A stretch of DNA of 62,187 nt from Streptomyces hydrogenans (GCF_014656075.1 NZ_BNBS01000045.1:1-62187), one strand, 5' to 3'; counted from the stretch's first letter, positions 17,156-26,195 are shown. Notes: generated by a model from the letters alone, not told the origin. A program made the numbers and translations.

Positions 17156-18325
17156 TCAGCGGGTCCGCAGCCGTCCCGCCGCCCTGACCAGCGCGTCCAC
17201 GCCCCGCTCGGCCTTGGCCCGCGGGCAGCCGACGTTGAGCCGGACGAAGCCGGGGGTGCCGTACGTCCCGCCGGGCATGATGGCGACCCGCTCCGTCCGG
17301 ATCAGCTCCTCCTGGAGCCGGTCCTCGTCGATGCCGAGCGGCCGGAGGTCGATCCAGGCGAGGTAGCCGGCCTGCGGCGGGGTCCAGTCGACTCCCGGGA
17401 GGCCCGCGCGGAGCCGTTCCCCGACCATCGCCATCGTGCCGGCGACGTAGTCGCGCAGTCCGTCGAGCCAGGGCGCGCCGTGCCGGTAGGCGGCGATGTG
17501 CGCGGTGAGCGAGAGGACGGCCGGGGAGGCGAGGCCCTCGCCGGTCTCCATCCGCCGCACGAACTCCGCCCGCTCGCCGGGGTCGCCGATGATGCCGTAC
17601 GAGCCGGAGAGCGCCGGGAAGTTGAACGCCTTGGTGCCCGAGGTGATCACGGCCCAGCCGCGGCCGGGGCCGGGCTCCGCGATCCGGCTGAACGGCACGT
17701 GGCGGTGGCCGTCGGTGGTCAGGTCGGCGTGGATCTCGTCGCTGACGACGGTCGCGCCGTGCCGCTCGGCCAGCTCGTGGAAGTCGGTGAGCTCCTTCTC
17801 GGTCCAGACCCGGCCGGTCGGGTTGTGCGGGGAGCAGAGCAGCAGCATCCGGCTGTCCGGACGGGCCAGCTCCCGCTCCAGCGCCGCGGTGTCCCCGACC
17901 GGCACCCCGCGCAGTTCGCGCCCGAGCCCGGTGACGGCCTTGCGGAAGCCGTCGTAGGTGGGGGTGTGGACGACGACGCCGTCGCCGGGCTCCGTCCACA
18001 TCCGGAGCAGCTGGGAGAGCTGGGAGAGCACCGAGGGCGCGTACACGAGGGCGTCGGTGTCGATCGCGGTGTCGTAGCGGCTCGCGTACCAGTGGCGTAT
18101 CGCCTCCCGGAAGCCGTCGTCGCCGCCGAGCCGCCAGTCGGTGTAGCCGAAGACGCCGTGGCCGACGCGCTCGCGCAGCGCGTCGAGGACCACCGGCGGG
18201 GAGGCGAAGTCCATGTCGGAGATGGTGAACGGCAGCAGGTCGGGGACGCCGAAGCGGTCCGCGACGCCGTCCCACTGGACCGACCAGGTGCCCGTCCGGT
18301 CCCGTGCCTCGTCGAAGTCGTACAT
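17156..18325 (-). CDS. MalY/PatB family PLP-dependent C-S lyase or aminotransferase
   Basis: A 389-residue fold-type I PLP enzyme. It has the MalY/PatB N-terminus (WDGVADRFGVPDLLPFTISDMDF region), SPHNPTGRVW, SDEIHADL and the Schiff-base Lys in TSGTKAFNFP. These enzymes cleave cystathionine or cysteine-like C-S bonds to pyruvate and ammonia, and some act as aminotransferases. It is located downstream of fbaA, but a strong hairpin separates them. The start is ATG at 18325. Confidence 0.93.
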   Translation of the reverse strand: MYDFDEARDRTGTWSVQWDGVADRFGVPDLLPFTISDMDFASPPVVLDALRERVGHGVFGYTDWRLGGDDGFREAIRHWYASRYDTAIDTDALVYAPSVLSQLSQLLRMWTEPGDGVVVHTPTYDGFRKAVTGLGRELRGVPVGDTAALERELARPDSRMLLLCSPHNPTGRVWTEKELTDFHELAERHGATVVSDEIHADLTTDGHRHVPFSRIAEPGPGRGWAVITSGTKAFNFPALSGSYGIIGDPGERAEFVRRMETGEGLASPAVLSLTAHIAAYRHGAPWLDGLRDYVAGTMAMVGERLRAGLPGVDWTPPQAGYLAWIDLRPLGIDEDRLQEELIRTERVAIMPGGTYGTPGFVRLNVGCPRAKAERGVDALVRAAGRLRTR

Positions 18326-18347
18326 CGATCCCTACCTCCAGGTACGC

Positions 18348-18385
18348 GAGGGGCCCGGCACCCTTCCGCGGATGCCGGGCCCCTC
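18348..18385. terminator. Terminator downstream of fbaA
   Basis: GAGGGGCCCGGCA pairs perfectly with TGCCGGGCCCCTC over a 12-nt loop, 10 nt past the fbaA stop on the minus strand. Confidence 0.85.
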
Positions 18386-18394
18386 GGTCACGGC

Positions 18395-19417
18395 TTACTT
18401 CAGCTTGGTGCCGGTCGAGCGCAGCGCCTCGCACGCCTCGGTGACGCGCTTGGCCATGCCGGCCTCGGCGAGCTTGCCCCAGGTCCGCGGGTCGTAGGTG
18501 GACTTGGTGCCGACCTCGCCGTCGACCTTCAGGACGCCGTCGTAGTTGCGGAACACGTGGTCCACGACCGGGCGGGTGAAGGCGTACTGGGTGTCGGTGT
18601 CGAGGTTCATCTTCACGACGCCGTTCTCCAGCGCGGTGGCGATCTCCTCGGCGGTCGAGCCCGAGCCGCCGTGGAAGACGAAGTCGAACGGGGACGCCTG
18701 GCCGAACTTCTCGGCGACGCCGGCCTGGAGGTCCTTGAGGAGCTCCGGGCGCAGGACGACGTTGCCCGGCTTGTAGACGCCGTGCACGTTGCCGAAGGAG
18801 GCGGCGAGCAGGTAGCGGCCCTTCTCGCCCAGGCCCAGGGCCTCGGCGGTGCGGATCGCGTCGTCGACGGTGGTGTACAGCTCGTCGTTGATCTCGTGGC
18901 TGACGCCGTCCTCCTCGCCGCCGGTCGGGGTGATCTCGACCTCAAGGATGATCTTGGCGGCGTGGGCCTTCGCGAGCAGCTCCTGCGCGATGGACAGGTT
19001 GTCGGCGAGGGTCTCGGCGGAGCCGTCCCACATGTGCGACTGGAACAGCGGGTTCTCGCCGCGCGCGACGCGCTCGGCGGAGACCTCCAGCAGCGGGCGG
19101 ACGTAGCCGTCCAGCTTGTCCTTCGGGCAGTGGTCCGTGTGCAGCGCGACCGTGATGTCGTACTTCGCGGCGACGATGTGGGCGAACTCGGCCAGGGCGA
19201 CGGCGCCCGTGACCATGTCCTTGTTGTACTGGCCGCCCAGGAACTCGGCGCCACCGGTCGAGATCTGGATGATGCCGTCGCTCTGGGCCTCGGCGAACCC
19301 GCGCAGCGCCGCGTGGAGGGTCTGGGAGGAGGTCACGTTGATGGCCGGGTAGGCGAACTTGCCAGCCTTCGCCCGGTCGAGCATCTCGGCGTAGACCTCG
19401 GGGGTTGCGATGGGCAT
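18395..19417 (-). CDS. fbaA: Class II fructose-bisphosphate aldolase
   Basis: Zinc-dependent glycolytic and gluconeogenic aldolase of 340 residues. Zinc-site motifs include VALHTDHCPKDKL and SFGNVHGVY, with FHGGSGS for phosphate binding. The ATG at 19417 follows AAGGAG. The frame stays open upstream, through the parS palindrome, but the family N-terminus MPIATPEVYAEMLD fixes the start. Monocistronic, with its own terminator. Confidence 0.97.
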   Translation of the reverse strand: MPIATPEVYAEMLDRAKAGKFAYPAINVTSSQTLHAALRGFAEAQSDGIIQISTGGAEFLGGQYNKDMVTGAVALAEFAHIVAAKYDITVALHTDHCPKDKLDGYVRPLLEVSAERVARGENPLFQSHMWDGSAETLADNLSIAQELLAKAHAAKIILEVEITPTGGEEDGVSHEINDELYTTVDDAIRTAEALGLGEKGRYLLAASFGNVHGVYKPGNVVLRPELLKDLQAGVAEKFGQASPFDFVFHGGSGSTAEEIATALENGVVKMNLDTDTQYAFTRPVVDHVFRNYDGVLKVDGEVGTKSTYDPRTWGKLAEAGMAKRVTEACEALRSTGTKLK

Positions 19418-19535
19418 TCGTCCGCTCCTTGTGATGTGCGGGTGTGCGTTGCTGTATCCCTGACCTAGGGCGACGTCATCGTCGGTGCCATCTTTCCAGA
19501 CTCTCGTACGGGCTCCCACGGGCGCCGCGTGCCGA

Positions 19536-19569
19536 AGGGCGGGGTGTTTCACGTGAAACACCCCGCCCT
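19536..19569. promoter_or_regulatory. parS centromere site (ParB binding)
   Basis: TGTTTCACGTGAAACA at 19545-19560 is the exact 16-bp consensus recognised by ParB in actinobacteria and Bacillus. It is embedded in a longer perfect palindrome of 34 bp, centred at 19552/19553. It lies between fbaA and pyrE, 88 bp past the pyrE stop, so the palindromic arms may also terminate pyrE transcription. parS sites cluster around oriC in Streptomyces, so the window is probably origin-proximal. Confidence 0.93.
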
Positions 19570-19657
19570 CGGGGAAAAGCGCAGGTCAGAACCGTATGTG
19601 CCGGGGTCCGGGACCTAAGTCACGACTTCGCGGCGGTTACGCTGGGCCCCTCCGGTC

Positions 19658-20197
19658 TCAGGCGAGGCCGAGGTCCGTCAGCTGGTAGCCGGTCAGGTAC
19701 GGCAGGCCCGCGTCGGCGATCGCGCCGGCCGCGCCCCGGTCCACGATCGTGGCGACGGCGACGACCTCGCCGCCGGCCTCGCGGACGGCCTCGACGGCCG
19801 TCAGCGGGGAACCGCCGGTGGTCGAGGTGTCCTCGACCACCAGGCAGCGGCGGCCCTTCACGTCCGTGCCCTCGATCCGGCGCTGCATGCCGTGCGCCTT
19901 CTGCGCCTTGCGCACGACGAAGGCGTCGAGGCGCTGCCCGCGCGCGGCGGAGGCGTGCAGCATCGAGGTGGCGACCGGGTCGGCGCCCAGGGTGAGGCCG
20001 CCGACGCAGTCGAAGTCGAGGTCCGCGGTCAGGTCGAGCATGACCTGGCCCACGAGCGGCGCGGCCTCGCCGTCCAGCGTGATCCGGCGAAGGTCGATGT
20101 AGTAGTCGGCTTCCAGACCCGAGGAGAGGGTCACCTTGCCGTGCACCACGGCCTTGTCCTTGATCTGCTGGAGCAGTTCAGCGCGTACGTCAGTCAT
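19658..20197 (-). CDS. pyrE: Orotate phosphoribosyltransferase
   Basis: Joins orotate and PRPP to make OMP in pyrimidine synthesis. It is a type I PRTase of 179 residues with the PRPP loop CLVVEDTSTTGGSP in the C-terminal half and a flexible-loop region VVRKAQKAHGMQRR. The start is ATG at 20197. It follows the epimerase gene on the same strand by only 24 bp and may be co-transcribed with it. A pyrR-type attenuator was not seen. Confidence 0.95.
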   Translation of the reverse strand: MTDVRAELLQQIKDKAVVHGKVTLSSGLEADYYIDLRRITLDGEAAPLVGQVMLDLTADLDFDCVGGLTLGADPVATSMLHASAARGQRLDAFVVRKAQKAHGMQRRIEGTDVKGRRCLVVEDTSTTGGSPLTAVEAVREAGGEVVAVATIVDRGAAGAIADAGLPYLTGYQLTDLGLA

Positions 20198-20221
20198 GCC
20201 CCGAGCTTAAGGGCGCCGCGC

Positions 20222-21013
20222 TCAGAGGCGCTGCCAGGCCCAGACGCTCTCGACCTCCAGGGGGTCGATGGGGGTGACCAGGCGCGGGTGGGTGTTGAGG
20301 CCGTTCGGCGGACCGGACTGCGGCTCGACGCAGACGGCGTCCTCGGGCTCGTCGTAGATCACCACCCACTCGGCGCGGCTGGTCACCTTGAGCTCCAGCT
20401 CGCCCGGCCAGGTGAGGGTGACGTCGACGCCGTCGGGCATGCCGAAGCAGTCGTCCCAGGGGCCGGGGAGGGGGGCGATGCGCCGGCCGGTGGGGAGGTG
20501 GTCCTCGCCGCGCTCCTCCTGCCATTCCGGGGTGAAGCCGAGGGTCACGTCCTCGCCGCCGTGCCCGAGGTTCCGCAGGAACCAGGGGTGCCAGCCGGCC
20601 TGCGCCGGGAAGGAGGCGTCGAACGCCTCCACGCCGAACCGCAGCGTCAGCCGGTCCTCGGCCAGTTCGAGGACCTGGGTGACCCGGCCCTTGTACGGCC
20701 ACGGGTCGTCGAGCTCGCAGGTGAGGACGGCCTCGGTGGCGGAGGTCCGGGCCACCGTCCAGGCCCGGTCGCGGACGGTGCCGTGGATGGCGTGCGGGGC
20801 GGCGTTGACGGGCAGCTGGTGGGTGGTGGCCCCGTCGCGGAACCGGCCGTTCTCGGTCCGGCCGCACCAGGGCACCATCGGGAAGCTGCCGTAGCGCTCG
20901 CCCTGCTTCAGGACCTCGGTGCCGGCGATGCGCAGGCTCTCGATCCGGCCGCCGTGCTCGGGGTTGATGGTCAGCTCGGCGTCGCCCGCCGTCAGTCGCG
21001 TCAGGTTGCTCAC
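20222..21013 (-). CDS. Aldose 1-epimerase (galactose mutarotase-like) family protein
   Basis: A 263-residue beta-sandwich protein of the aldose epimerase superfamily. Likely active-site signatures are an N-terminal GGRIESLRI, WCGRTENGRF, NAAPHAIHG (catalytic His region) and PAQAGWHPWFLR. The start is GTG at 21013. A role in sugar or sugar-phosphate mutarotation is inferred from the family only. It lies just upstream of pyrE on the same strand. Confidence 0.9.
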   Translation of the reverse strand: MSNLTRLTAGDAELTINPEHGGRIESLRIAGTEVLKQGERYGSFPMVPWCGRTENGRFRDGATTHQLPVNAAPHAIHGTVRDRAWTVARTSATEAVLTCELDDPWPYKGRVTQVLELAEDRLTLRFGVEAFDASFPAQAGWHPWFLRNLGHGGEDVTLGFTPEWQEERGEDHLPTGRRIAPLPGPWDDCFGMPDGVDVTLTWPGELELKVTSRAEWVVIYDEPEDAVCVEPQSGPPNGLNTHPRLVTPIDPLEVESVWAWQRL

Positions 21014-21188
21014 GCCCCGACCCTAAGTCCTGGGACCCGCTGGATTGGACCGTTTCAACGCGGACTTTCGGCGGGCCCCGCGACCGGGCCGCGGGCGGGC
21101 CTCGCGCGGGCCCTCGCGGGCGGCCCCGCGCCCGGGCTTCCGGCCGGGGTTTCCGGCCGGCCCGCGGCGCCGTCGTCCGGGCGCGCCC

Positions 21189-22004
21189 TCAGCGGCGCCG
21201 GCGCAGCGCCCGGGTGACGATGACCGCGGAGGCGAGGGCGAGGGCGGCGGCGAGGGCGACCCAGCGGAGGGTGGCGCCGGCGCCGCCCTGTTCGGGTGCG
21301 GGCACGGGGGCGTACCGCCCGCGCGGCGGCGCGTGGTCGACCTCCTCGGCGCTCCGGCCGATCATCGTCCGGCGGGCGTGGGCGGCCTCGGCGGCGGGCC
21401 TCGCGGCGGGGAACTCCGGGGGCGCGGCGGGCTCGGGGAGCACGTCCTCCTCGAAGCCCGGGCCGCCGTCGAAGGCTCCGGTCCCGAAGGCGGTCCGCCC
21501 CTCCGGACCGGCCTCGTCGTCGGCCTCGGCCCGCGTCCCGGCGGAGTCCGCCGGCTCCGCCGACTCCGCCGCCAGGTCCGCGGCGGCCTCCACGAACGCG
21601 TCGAGGAGGCGGTCGCGGGCGGCGTCCCGGGCCTCCTCGGGCTCCTCGGCGAGCCGGCCGGTGGCGGTGAGGGCGCCGGTGAAGCTGAGTCCGGTGCCTT
21701 CGGCCGCGGGAGTGAGGACGACGGTCAGGGAGATCTCGGCGACGCCCTTGCCGCGGGCCTCGGCGCCCTCGCCCTCGTAGGTGATGGCGCCGTCCCGTTC
21801 GACGATCCGCAGACCGCCCCGGTAGGTGATGGTGTGGCCGCCGACCCGGAGCCGGAAGCGTCCGACGAGGTCCTCGCCCGCCCCGGTGGCCGCCTCGGAG
21901 ACGTCGCGCTGGAAGCCGGGGACGCAGCGCGCCACCCGCGCCGGGTCGGTGAGGGCGGCCCGCAGGGCCTCGGCCGGGACCGGGACGAACACCTCATGCT
22001 CCAT
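21189..22004 (-). CDS. SRPBCC/CoxG-like protein with C-terminal membrane anchor
   Basis: 271 residues. The first 150 form a START/SRPBCC lipid-binding-like domain of the CoxG type (VPVPAEALRAALTDPARVARCVPGF at the start, GAGEDLVGRF). A charged low-complexity linker follows, then one C-terminal hydrophobic segment (WVALAAALALASAVIV) ending in RALRRRR, giving a tail-anchored topology. CoxG proteins assist CO dehydrogenase at the membrane, but no cox genes are nearby, so the partner is unknown. The start is ATG at 22004. Confidence 0.85.
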   Translation of the reverse strand: MEHEVFVPVPAEALRAALTDPARVARCVPGFQRDVSEAATGAGEDLVGRFRLRVGGHTITYRGGLRIVERDGAITYEGEGAEARGKGVAEISLTVVLTPAAEGTGLSFTGALTATGRLAEEPEEARDAARDRLLDAFVEAAADLAAESAEPADSAGTRAEADDEAGPEGRTAFGTGAFDGGPGFEEDVLPEPAAPPEFPAARPAAEAAHARRTMIGRSAEEVDHAPPRGRYAPVPAPEQGGAGATLRWVALAAALALASAVIVTRALRRRR

Positions 22005-22077
22005 GGGAGCCGAGCCTACTCAGCGGGGCGCCCCGCGTCGCCCGTTCGCCCCCGGAGCCCTCTCCCGGGTCCCCCGC

Positions 22078-23763
22078 TCAGTGGCCGTAGCGGGGGTGCA
22101 CCAGCGTCGACGGCGGCAGCCCGGTGAGCCGGGTGCGCTCCGCGCGGCGGGCGGCGGCGGCCAGGTCGCCGGGGGTGAGGGAGCGGAGCCGGGGCGCGGC
22201 GGCGGCGAGCCCGAGGCCGGGCGGCCGGTGGCCGCGGACGGCGAGCAGGAAGCCCCAGTCGTCGGGCTCGTGGCGGCCGGCGCCGGCCCGCCCGGCGCGG
22301 TCGGGTCCCGCGGCGAAGCCGGGGGTGCGGCCCTCGGTGCTGTACGGCCGGGTGGCGTAGCCGGCGGCGCGCAGGGTGGCGTCGGCGGTCCAGTAGGTGC
22401 GGGGCCGGTCGGTGGTGGTCCCGGCGTGCACGACGAGCCGGCCGCCGTCGGCGAGGACACCGGCGGCGAGGCCGTAGAACTCCTGGGCGTAGAGCTTGGC
22501 GCTGGGGGTGATCCCGGGGTCGGGCAGATCGGAGATCACCACGTCGTACCGTTCCTGCACGTGCCCGGAGGCGCGCCTCAGCCAGTCGAAGGCGTCGGCG
22601 TGGACGACGCCCACGCGCGGGTCGCGGAAGGACTGTCCGTTGAGCGCGGCGAGCGCGGGGTCGGTGCGGGCCAGCTGGACGACGCCCGCGTCGAGTTCGA
22701 CGACGGTGACGGAGCGGACGCCGGGGTAGCGGAGCACCTCGCGGGCGGCGAGGCCGTCGCCGCCGCCGACGATGAGGACGCGCGCGTGCGGGCCCTTCAT
22801 CGCGGGGTGGACGAGCGCCTCGTGGTAGCGGTACTCGTCCGCTCCGGCGACCCGCAGCCGGCCGTCGAGGTAGAGGTCGGGCGGGCCCTCGCGGCCGCCG
22901 GTCACCACCACCTCCTGGAGGTCGGTGTGGACGGCGACCCGCACCCGCTCCCCGTACACGGCCCGGCGGGCGGCCTCCTCGAAGTCGTCGACGAGGACCG
23001 TCGCGGTCGCGAGGACGCCGAGCACGGCGAGGTTGACGCCGACGACGAGCGCGCGGGTGCGGGCCGTGAGGTCGCGGCGGAAGAACCAGAGGACGAGGGC
23101 GGCGCCCGCGACCGCGTTGACCGCCCCGGTGACGAGCGCGCCGGTGAGCTGACCGAGCCAGGGCAGCAGCAGGAACGGGAAGGCGAGGCCGCCGACGAGC
23201 GCGCCCACGTAGTCGGCGGCGAAGAGGTCGGCCACCGTGCCCGCCGCGTCGTCGGGGTCGCCGGGCGGGGCGGGGCGGTCCGCGCGGCGGGGCCGTCCGC
23301 CGGCGCCGGTCCGCTCCGGCGCCCGCTGTATGAGCGACATGAGCAGCGGGATCTCCGCGCCGATCAGCACCCCGATGCCGAGCGAGAAGGCCACCAGGAC
23401 CCAGCGCGCCTCGCCGAGCCAGGCGAAGCACGCGTACAGCACCAGCGCCGAGGTGCCGCCGAAGAGCGCGAGCGCGCCCTCGACGAGGCCGAAGCCGACG
23501 GCGGCGCGGCAGCGCAGCCGCTTGGCGAGCAGCGAGCCCAGGCCCATCGCGAAGACCATCACGGAGAGCACGACGGACGCCTGGGTGACCGAGTCCCCGA
23601 TCAGGTACGAGGCGAGGGCGACGAGTTCGAGTTCGTAGACGAGGCCGCAGGCGGCGCAGACGAAGACCACCATGAGGACCGGCCACCGCACCGTGTCGCG
23701 CGGCCGCGGCGGCGGTCGGCGTCGCACCCTCGTGGGTGGCAGGGTCACGGTCGGCTCGATCAT
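22078..23763 (-). CDS. speE: Polyamine aminopropyltransferase with N-terminal membrane domain
   Basis: 561 residues. An N-terminal integral membrane part (about 7 helices, residues 25-240) is fused to a spermidine synthase domain. The catalytic half shows VLIVGGGDGLAAREVL (decarboxy-SAM binding), VTVVELDAGVV and the catalytic aspartate region DVVISDLPDPGI, then KLYAQEFYGLA. Membrane-fused SpeE-like proteins are common in actinobacteria, and the role of the membrane part is unclear. No SD is visible before ATG 23763. No speD or speA is adjacent. Confidence 0.92.
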   Translation of the reverse strand: MIEPTVTLPPTRVRRRPPPRPRDTVRWPVLMVVFVCAACGLVYELELVALASYLIGDSVTQASVVLSVMVFAMGLGSLLAKRLRCRAAVGFGLVEGALALFGGTSALVLYACFAWLGEARWVLVAFSLGIGVLIGAEIPLLMSLIQRAPERTGAGGRPRRADRPAPPGDPDDAAGTVADLFAADYVGALVGGLAFPFLLLPWLGQLTGALVTGAVNAVAGAALVLWFFRRDLTARTRALVVGVNLAVLGVLATATVLVDDFEEAARRAVYGERVRVAVHTDLQEVVVTGGREGPPDLYLDGRLRVAGADEYRYHEALVHPAMKGPHARVLIVGGGDGLAAREVLRYPGVRSVTVVELDAGVVQLARTDPALAALNGQSFRDPRVGVVHADAFDWLRRASGHVQERYDVVISDLPDPGITPSAKLYAQEFYGLAAGVLADGGRLVVHAGTTTDRPRTYWTADATLRAAGYATRPYSTEGRTPGFAAGPDRAGRAGAGRHEPDDWGFLLAVRGHRPPGLGLAAAAPRLRSLTPGDLAAAARRAERTRLTGLPPSTLVHPRYGH

Positions 23764-23838
23764 GTTCGTAACGCTACGTCACGACCCCCTCGCCCCTTGT
23801 CACCCACACGAGTGCACCTGGGGCAAGGGGGAGGCGCG

Positions 23839-24357
23839 TCAGAGCGTCGCGGGCATACGGACGCCGATCCTGGTGCGGGTGACCACGAGCTGGCCTTCCT
23901 GCGGGTAGGCGTGCCAGGTCCGCCAGCGCACCTGCCCCTCGTGACGCTGCGCCAGCATCGCGGTGAAGGCGTGCGGCGAGCCGGGGAACGTCCCGGCCAG
24001 GCCGTGGGGATGGTCGGCGACCAGCGCGAGCAGCTCCTGCGCCCGGCCCGCGAAGGAGCCCTGGGTGAGCGTCTCGACGCGGGCCGCGAATTCGTACTCC
24101 CATTCGCCGAAGCGCTTGGAGACGCCGAGCGGCAGCGGGGTGCTGCTGCCCGGCATGCAGGCGACGGTCTCGGAACAGGTCCGGCCCTCCTCCTCCAGGA
24201 GGACCTGGTGGGAGGCGCCGAGCAGGCGCAACTGCAGTTTCGCGCCGGAGAGTTCGAGGTTGAGCACGGCGAGCGCGGGCAGCGGTTCGCGGCCCAGCGC
24301 CCAGGCCAGGTCGGCCGCGCGGGTGTCGGTGTAGGAGGTCTTCAGGGTGGTGAGCAT
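23839..24357 (-). CDS. DUF2617 family protein
   Basis: A 172-residue cytoplasmic protein matching the DUF2617 family of Streptomyces: N-terminus MLTTLKTSYTDTRAADLAWALG, a central EEEGRTCSETVACMPG, and a C-terminal FTAMLAQRHEGQVRWRTWH. ATG 24357 is preferred over a start five codons upstream. It lies 75 bp upstream of speE on the same strand. Function unknown. Confidence 0.85.
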   Translation of the reverse strand: MLTTLKTSYTDTRAADLAWALGREPLPALAVLNLELSGAKLQLRLLGASHQVLLEEEGRTCSETVACMPGSSTPLPLGVSKRFGEWEYEFAARVETLTQGSFAGRAQELLALVADHPHGLAGTFPGSPHAFTAMLAQRHEGQVRWRTWHAYPQEGQLVVTRTRIGVRMPATL

Positions 24358-24658
24358 GGGTCGGCTCCGCAAACACGGTTTGACGGGTGGGCCGGGGGCG
24401 CCCCGGAGAGGGATTCAACGGGAGTGGGGGAGCGCCGGCTCGGGTCCACACACGGTCCGAGGGCTGTCTCTGACAGGAGCGAGAGAACCACGGACGCCGG
24501 ACGACTCGCAGCGTTTTTACCCAACTTGCCGTGGTTTCCATCCCCTTCGGGGACCCCACAGTTCAATTGTTCAAACAGATTCGATCGATGAGCGACCGGA
24601 AGAGCCCCTCGGAACGCCAATCCCGCCCCGCCCCGGGGCCGTTGTCCCACCCGTCCCG
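24358..24658. other. Gene-free interval between the DUF2617 and Cys/Gly-rich genes
   Basis: About 300 bp with no coding signal on either strand. It contains an AT-richer patch at 24510-24595 and a small CCCC-TTC-GGGG hairpin at 24552-24562. It probably holds the promoter of the DUF2617 gene and the terminator of the small gene at 24659-24853. No clear operator palindrome was recognised. Confidence 0.5.
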
Positions 24659-24853
24659 TCAGTCGCCCCCGCCACCACCGCCACAGCCGCCGCCCCCGCA
24701 GCTGGATCCGCACGAGCTGGAGCCGCAGCCGCCACCCCCGCCGTCGGACCAGCCGCCGCGCCGCTTCCGCTTCCGGCCGCCCCCGGCACCCGACACGACC
24801 AGGCCGGCCACCACCAGGACCACGAACACCGTGATCAGGAATTCCATCGTCAT
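24659..24853 (-). CDS. Small single-pass membrane protein with Cys/Gly-rich tail
   Basis: A 64-residue protein. An N-terminal TM helix (FLITVFVVLVVAGLVVSG) is followed by a strongly basic stretch RKRKRRGG and a tail of about 30 residues consisting almost only of Gly, Ser and Cys, with four cysteines at regular 4-5 residue spacing. The ATG at 24853 has a G-rich SD. The tail resembles that of membrane proteins ending in GCGGGGCGG-type stretches. It could bind metal, form disulfides or carry a modification; function unknown. It is divergent from the aminotransferase at 24962. Confidence 0.65.
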   Translation of the reverse strand: MTMEFLITVFVVLVVAGLVVSGAGGGRKRKRRGGWSDGGGGGCGSSSCGSSCGGGGCGGGGGGD

Positions 24854-24961
24854 CGCCCCCGTCCGGCGGCTCCCTGCCGCCTCTGCCCGGGGGATTCCCG
24901 CCCCCCGCGACACCCAAAGCGCACTTGAGCAAGTCCAGAGCTTCGGCCCAGGATGACCGCC

Positions 24962-26131
24962 ATGACACGACCGCTGCTCAACCGCCGGCTCGCGGAGTTC
25001 GGGACGACGATCTTCGCCGAGATGTCCGCGCTCGCCGCCAGGACGGGTTCGATCAACCTCGGTCAGGGCTTCCCCGACACCGACGGCCCCGAGGAGGTGC
25101 GCGAGGCCGCCGTGCGCGCCCTGCGCGACGGCCACGGCAACCAGTACCCGCCCGGCCCCGGCGTCCCCGAGCTGCGCACCGCGATCGCCGACCACCAGCG
25201 CGCCCGCTACGGCCTGGAGTACGACCCCGACCGGGAGGTCCTGGTCACGGCCGGCGCCACCGAGGCGATCGCCGCGGCCCTGCTCGCCCTGGTCGAGCCC
25301 GGCGACGAGGTCATCGCCCTGGAGCCGTACTACGACTCGTACGCGGCCTGCGTGGCCATGGCCGGCGGCACCCGCGTCCCGGTCACCCTCCGCCCCCACG
25401 AGGGCCGCTACGTCCTCGACCTCGACGAACTGCGGGCCGCCGTCACCCCGCGCACCCGGCTGATCCTCCTCAACACCCCGCACAACCCCACCGGCACCGT
25501 CCTCACCCGCGCCGAGCTGACCGCCGTCGCCGAGCTGGCCGTCGAGCGGGACCTGCTCGTCGTCACCGACGAGGTCTACGAGCACCTGGTCTTCGACGAC
25601 GCCGAGCACCTGCCGCTCGCGACCTTCCCCGGCATGCGGGACCGCACCGTCACCATCGGCTCGGCCGGCAAGACGTACTCCTTCACCGGCTGGAAGGTCG
25701 GCTGGACCACCGCGAGCCCGGAGCTGACCGCGGCCGTCCGCTCGGCGAAGCAGTTCCTGACCTACGTGTCGTCCGGGCCATTCCAGTACGCCGTCGCCGA
25801 GGCCCTGCGCCTGCCCGACTCCTACTACGACGGACTGCGCGCCGACCTCCAGGCCAAGCGGGACCTGCTGAGCGACGGGCTCGCCCGGGCGGGCTTCACG
25901 GTCTACCGCCCGCGGGGCACGTACTTCGTCACCACCGACATCCGCCCCCTCGGCGCCGACGACGGCTTCGCCTTCTGCCGCTCGCTGCCCGAGCGGGCCG
26001 GCGTCGTCGCCATCCCGAACGCCGTCTTCTACGACCACCGCGAGGCCGGGGCGCCCTTCGTCCGCTTCGCCTTCTGCAAGCGCGCCGACGTCCTCCAGGA
26101 GGCGGTGGACCGGCTCGGGCGGCTGGGCTGA
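24962..26131 (+). CDS. Class I PLP aminotransferase (methionine/kynurenine/aspartate type)
   Basis: 389 residues. Motifs include INLGQGFPDTDGP, NQYPPGPGVPELR, TAGATEAIAAAL, NTPHNPTGTV, DEVYEHLVF and the Schiff-base Lys in IGSAGKTYSFTGWKVGW. This is the YbdL/KYAT-like subgroup that transaminates methionine, glutamine or kynurenine, so it could act on kynurenine from the kyn genes 11 kb away. ATG 24962 is chosen over ATG 24953 because AGGA at 24950-24953 then has proper spacing. Confidence 0.93.
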   Translation: MTRPLLNRRLAEFGTTIFAEMSALAARTGSINLGQGFPDTDGPEEVREAAVRALRDGHGNQYPPGPGVPELRTAIADHQRARYGLEYDPDREVLVTAGATEAIAAALLALVEPGDEVIALEPYYDSYAACVAMAGGTRVPVTLRPHEGRYVLDLDELRAAVTPRTRLILLNTPHNPTGTVLTRAELTAVAELAVERDLLVVTDEVYEHLVFDDAEHLPLATFPGMRDRTVTIGSAGKTYSFTGWKVGWTTASPELTAAVRSAKQFLTYVSSGPFQYAVAEALRLPDSYYDGLRADLQAKRDLLSDGLARAGFTVYRPRGTYFVTTDIRPLGADDGFAFCRSLPERAGVVAIPNAVFYDHREAGAPFVRFAFCKRADVLQEAVDRLGRLG

Positions 26132-26138
26132 GCACGAC

Positions 26139-26173
26139 GGAAGCCGGGCCCCCGCACAGGGGGGCCCGGCTTC
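26139..26173. terminator. Bidirectional terminator
   Basis: GGAAGCCGGGCCCCC pairs with GGGGGCCCGGCTTCC between the convergent aminotransferase and YbjN-family genes. Confidence 0.88.
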
Positions 26174-26195
26174 CGCGCGCGGTGCGGGACGGGGC

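Noticed and set aside
16133..19468. 1111-residue open frame on the plus strand across MFS, MalY and fbaA genes
   Set aside because: Shadow of three well-supported minus-strand genes; low-complexity Arg/Pro/Gly translation.
24541..24570. CRISPR repeat-like sequence (GGTTTCCATCCCCTTCGGGGA)
   Set aside because: Present once only, with no second copy and no cas genes.
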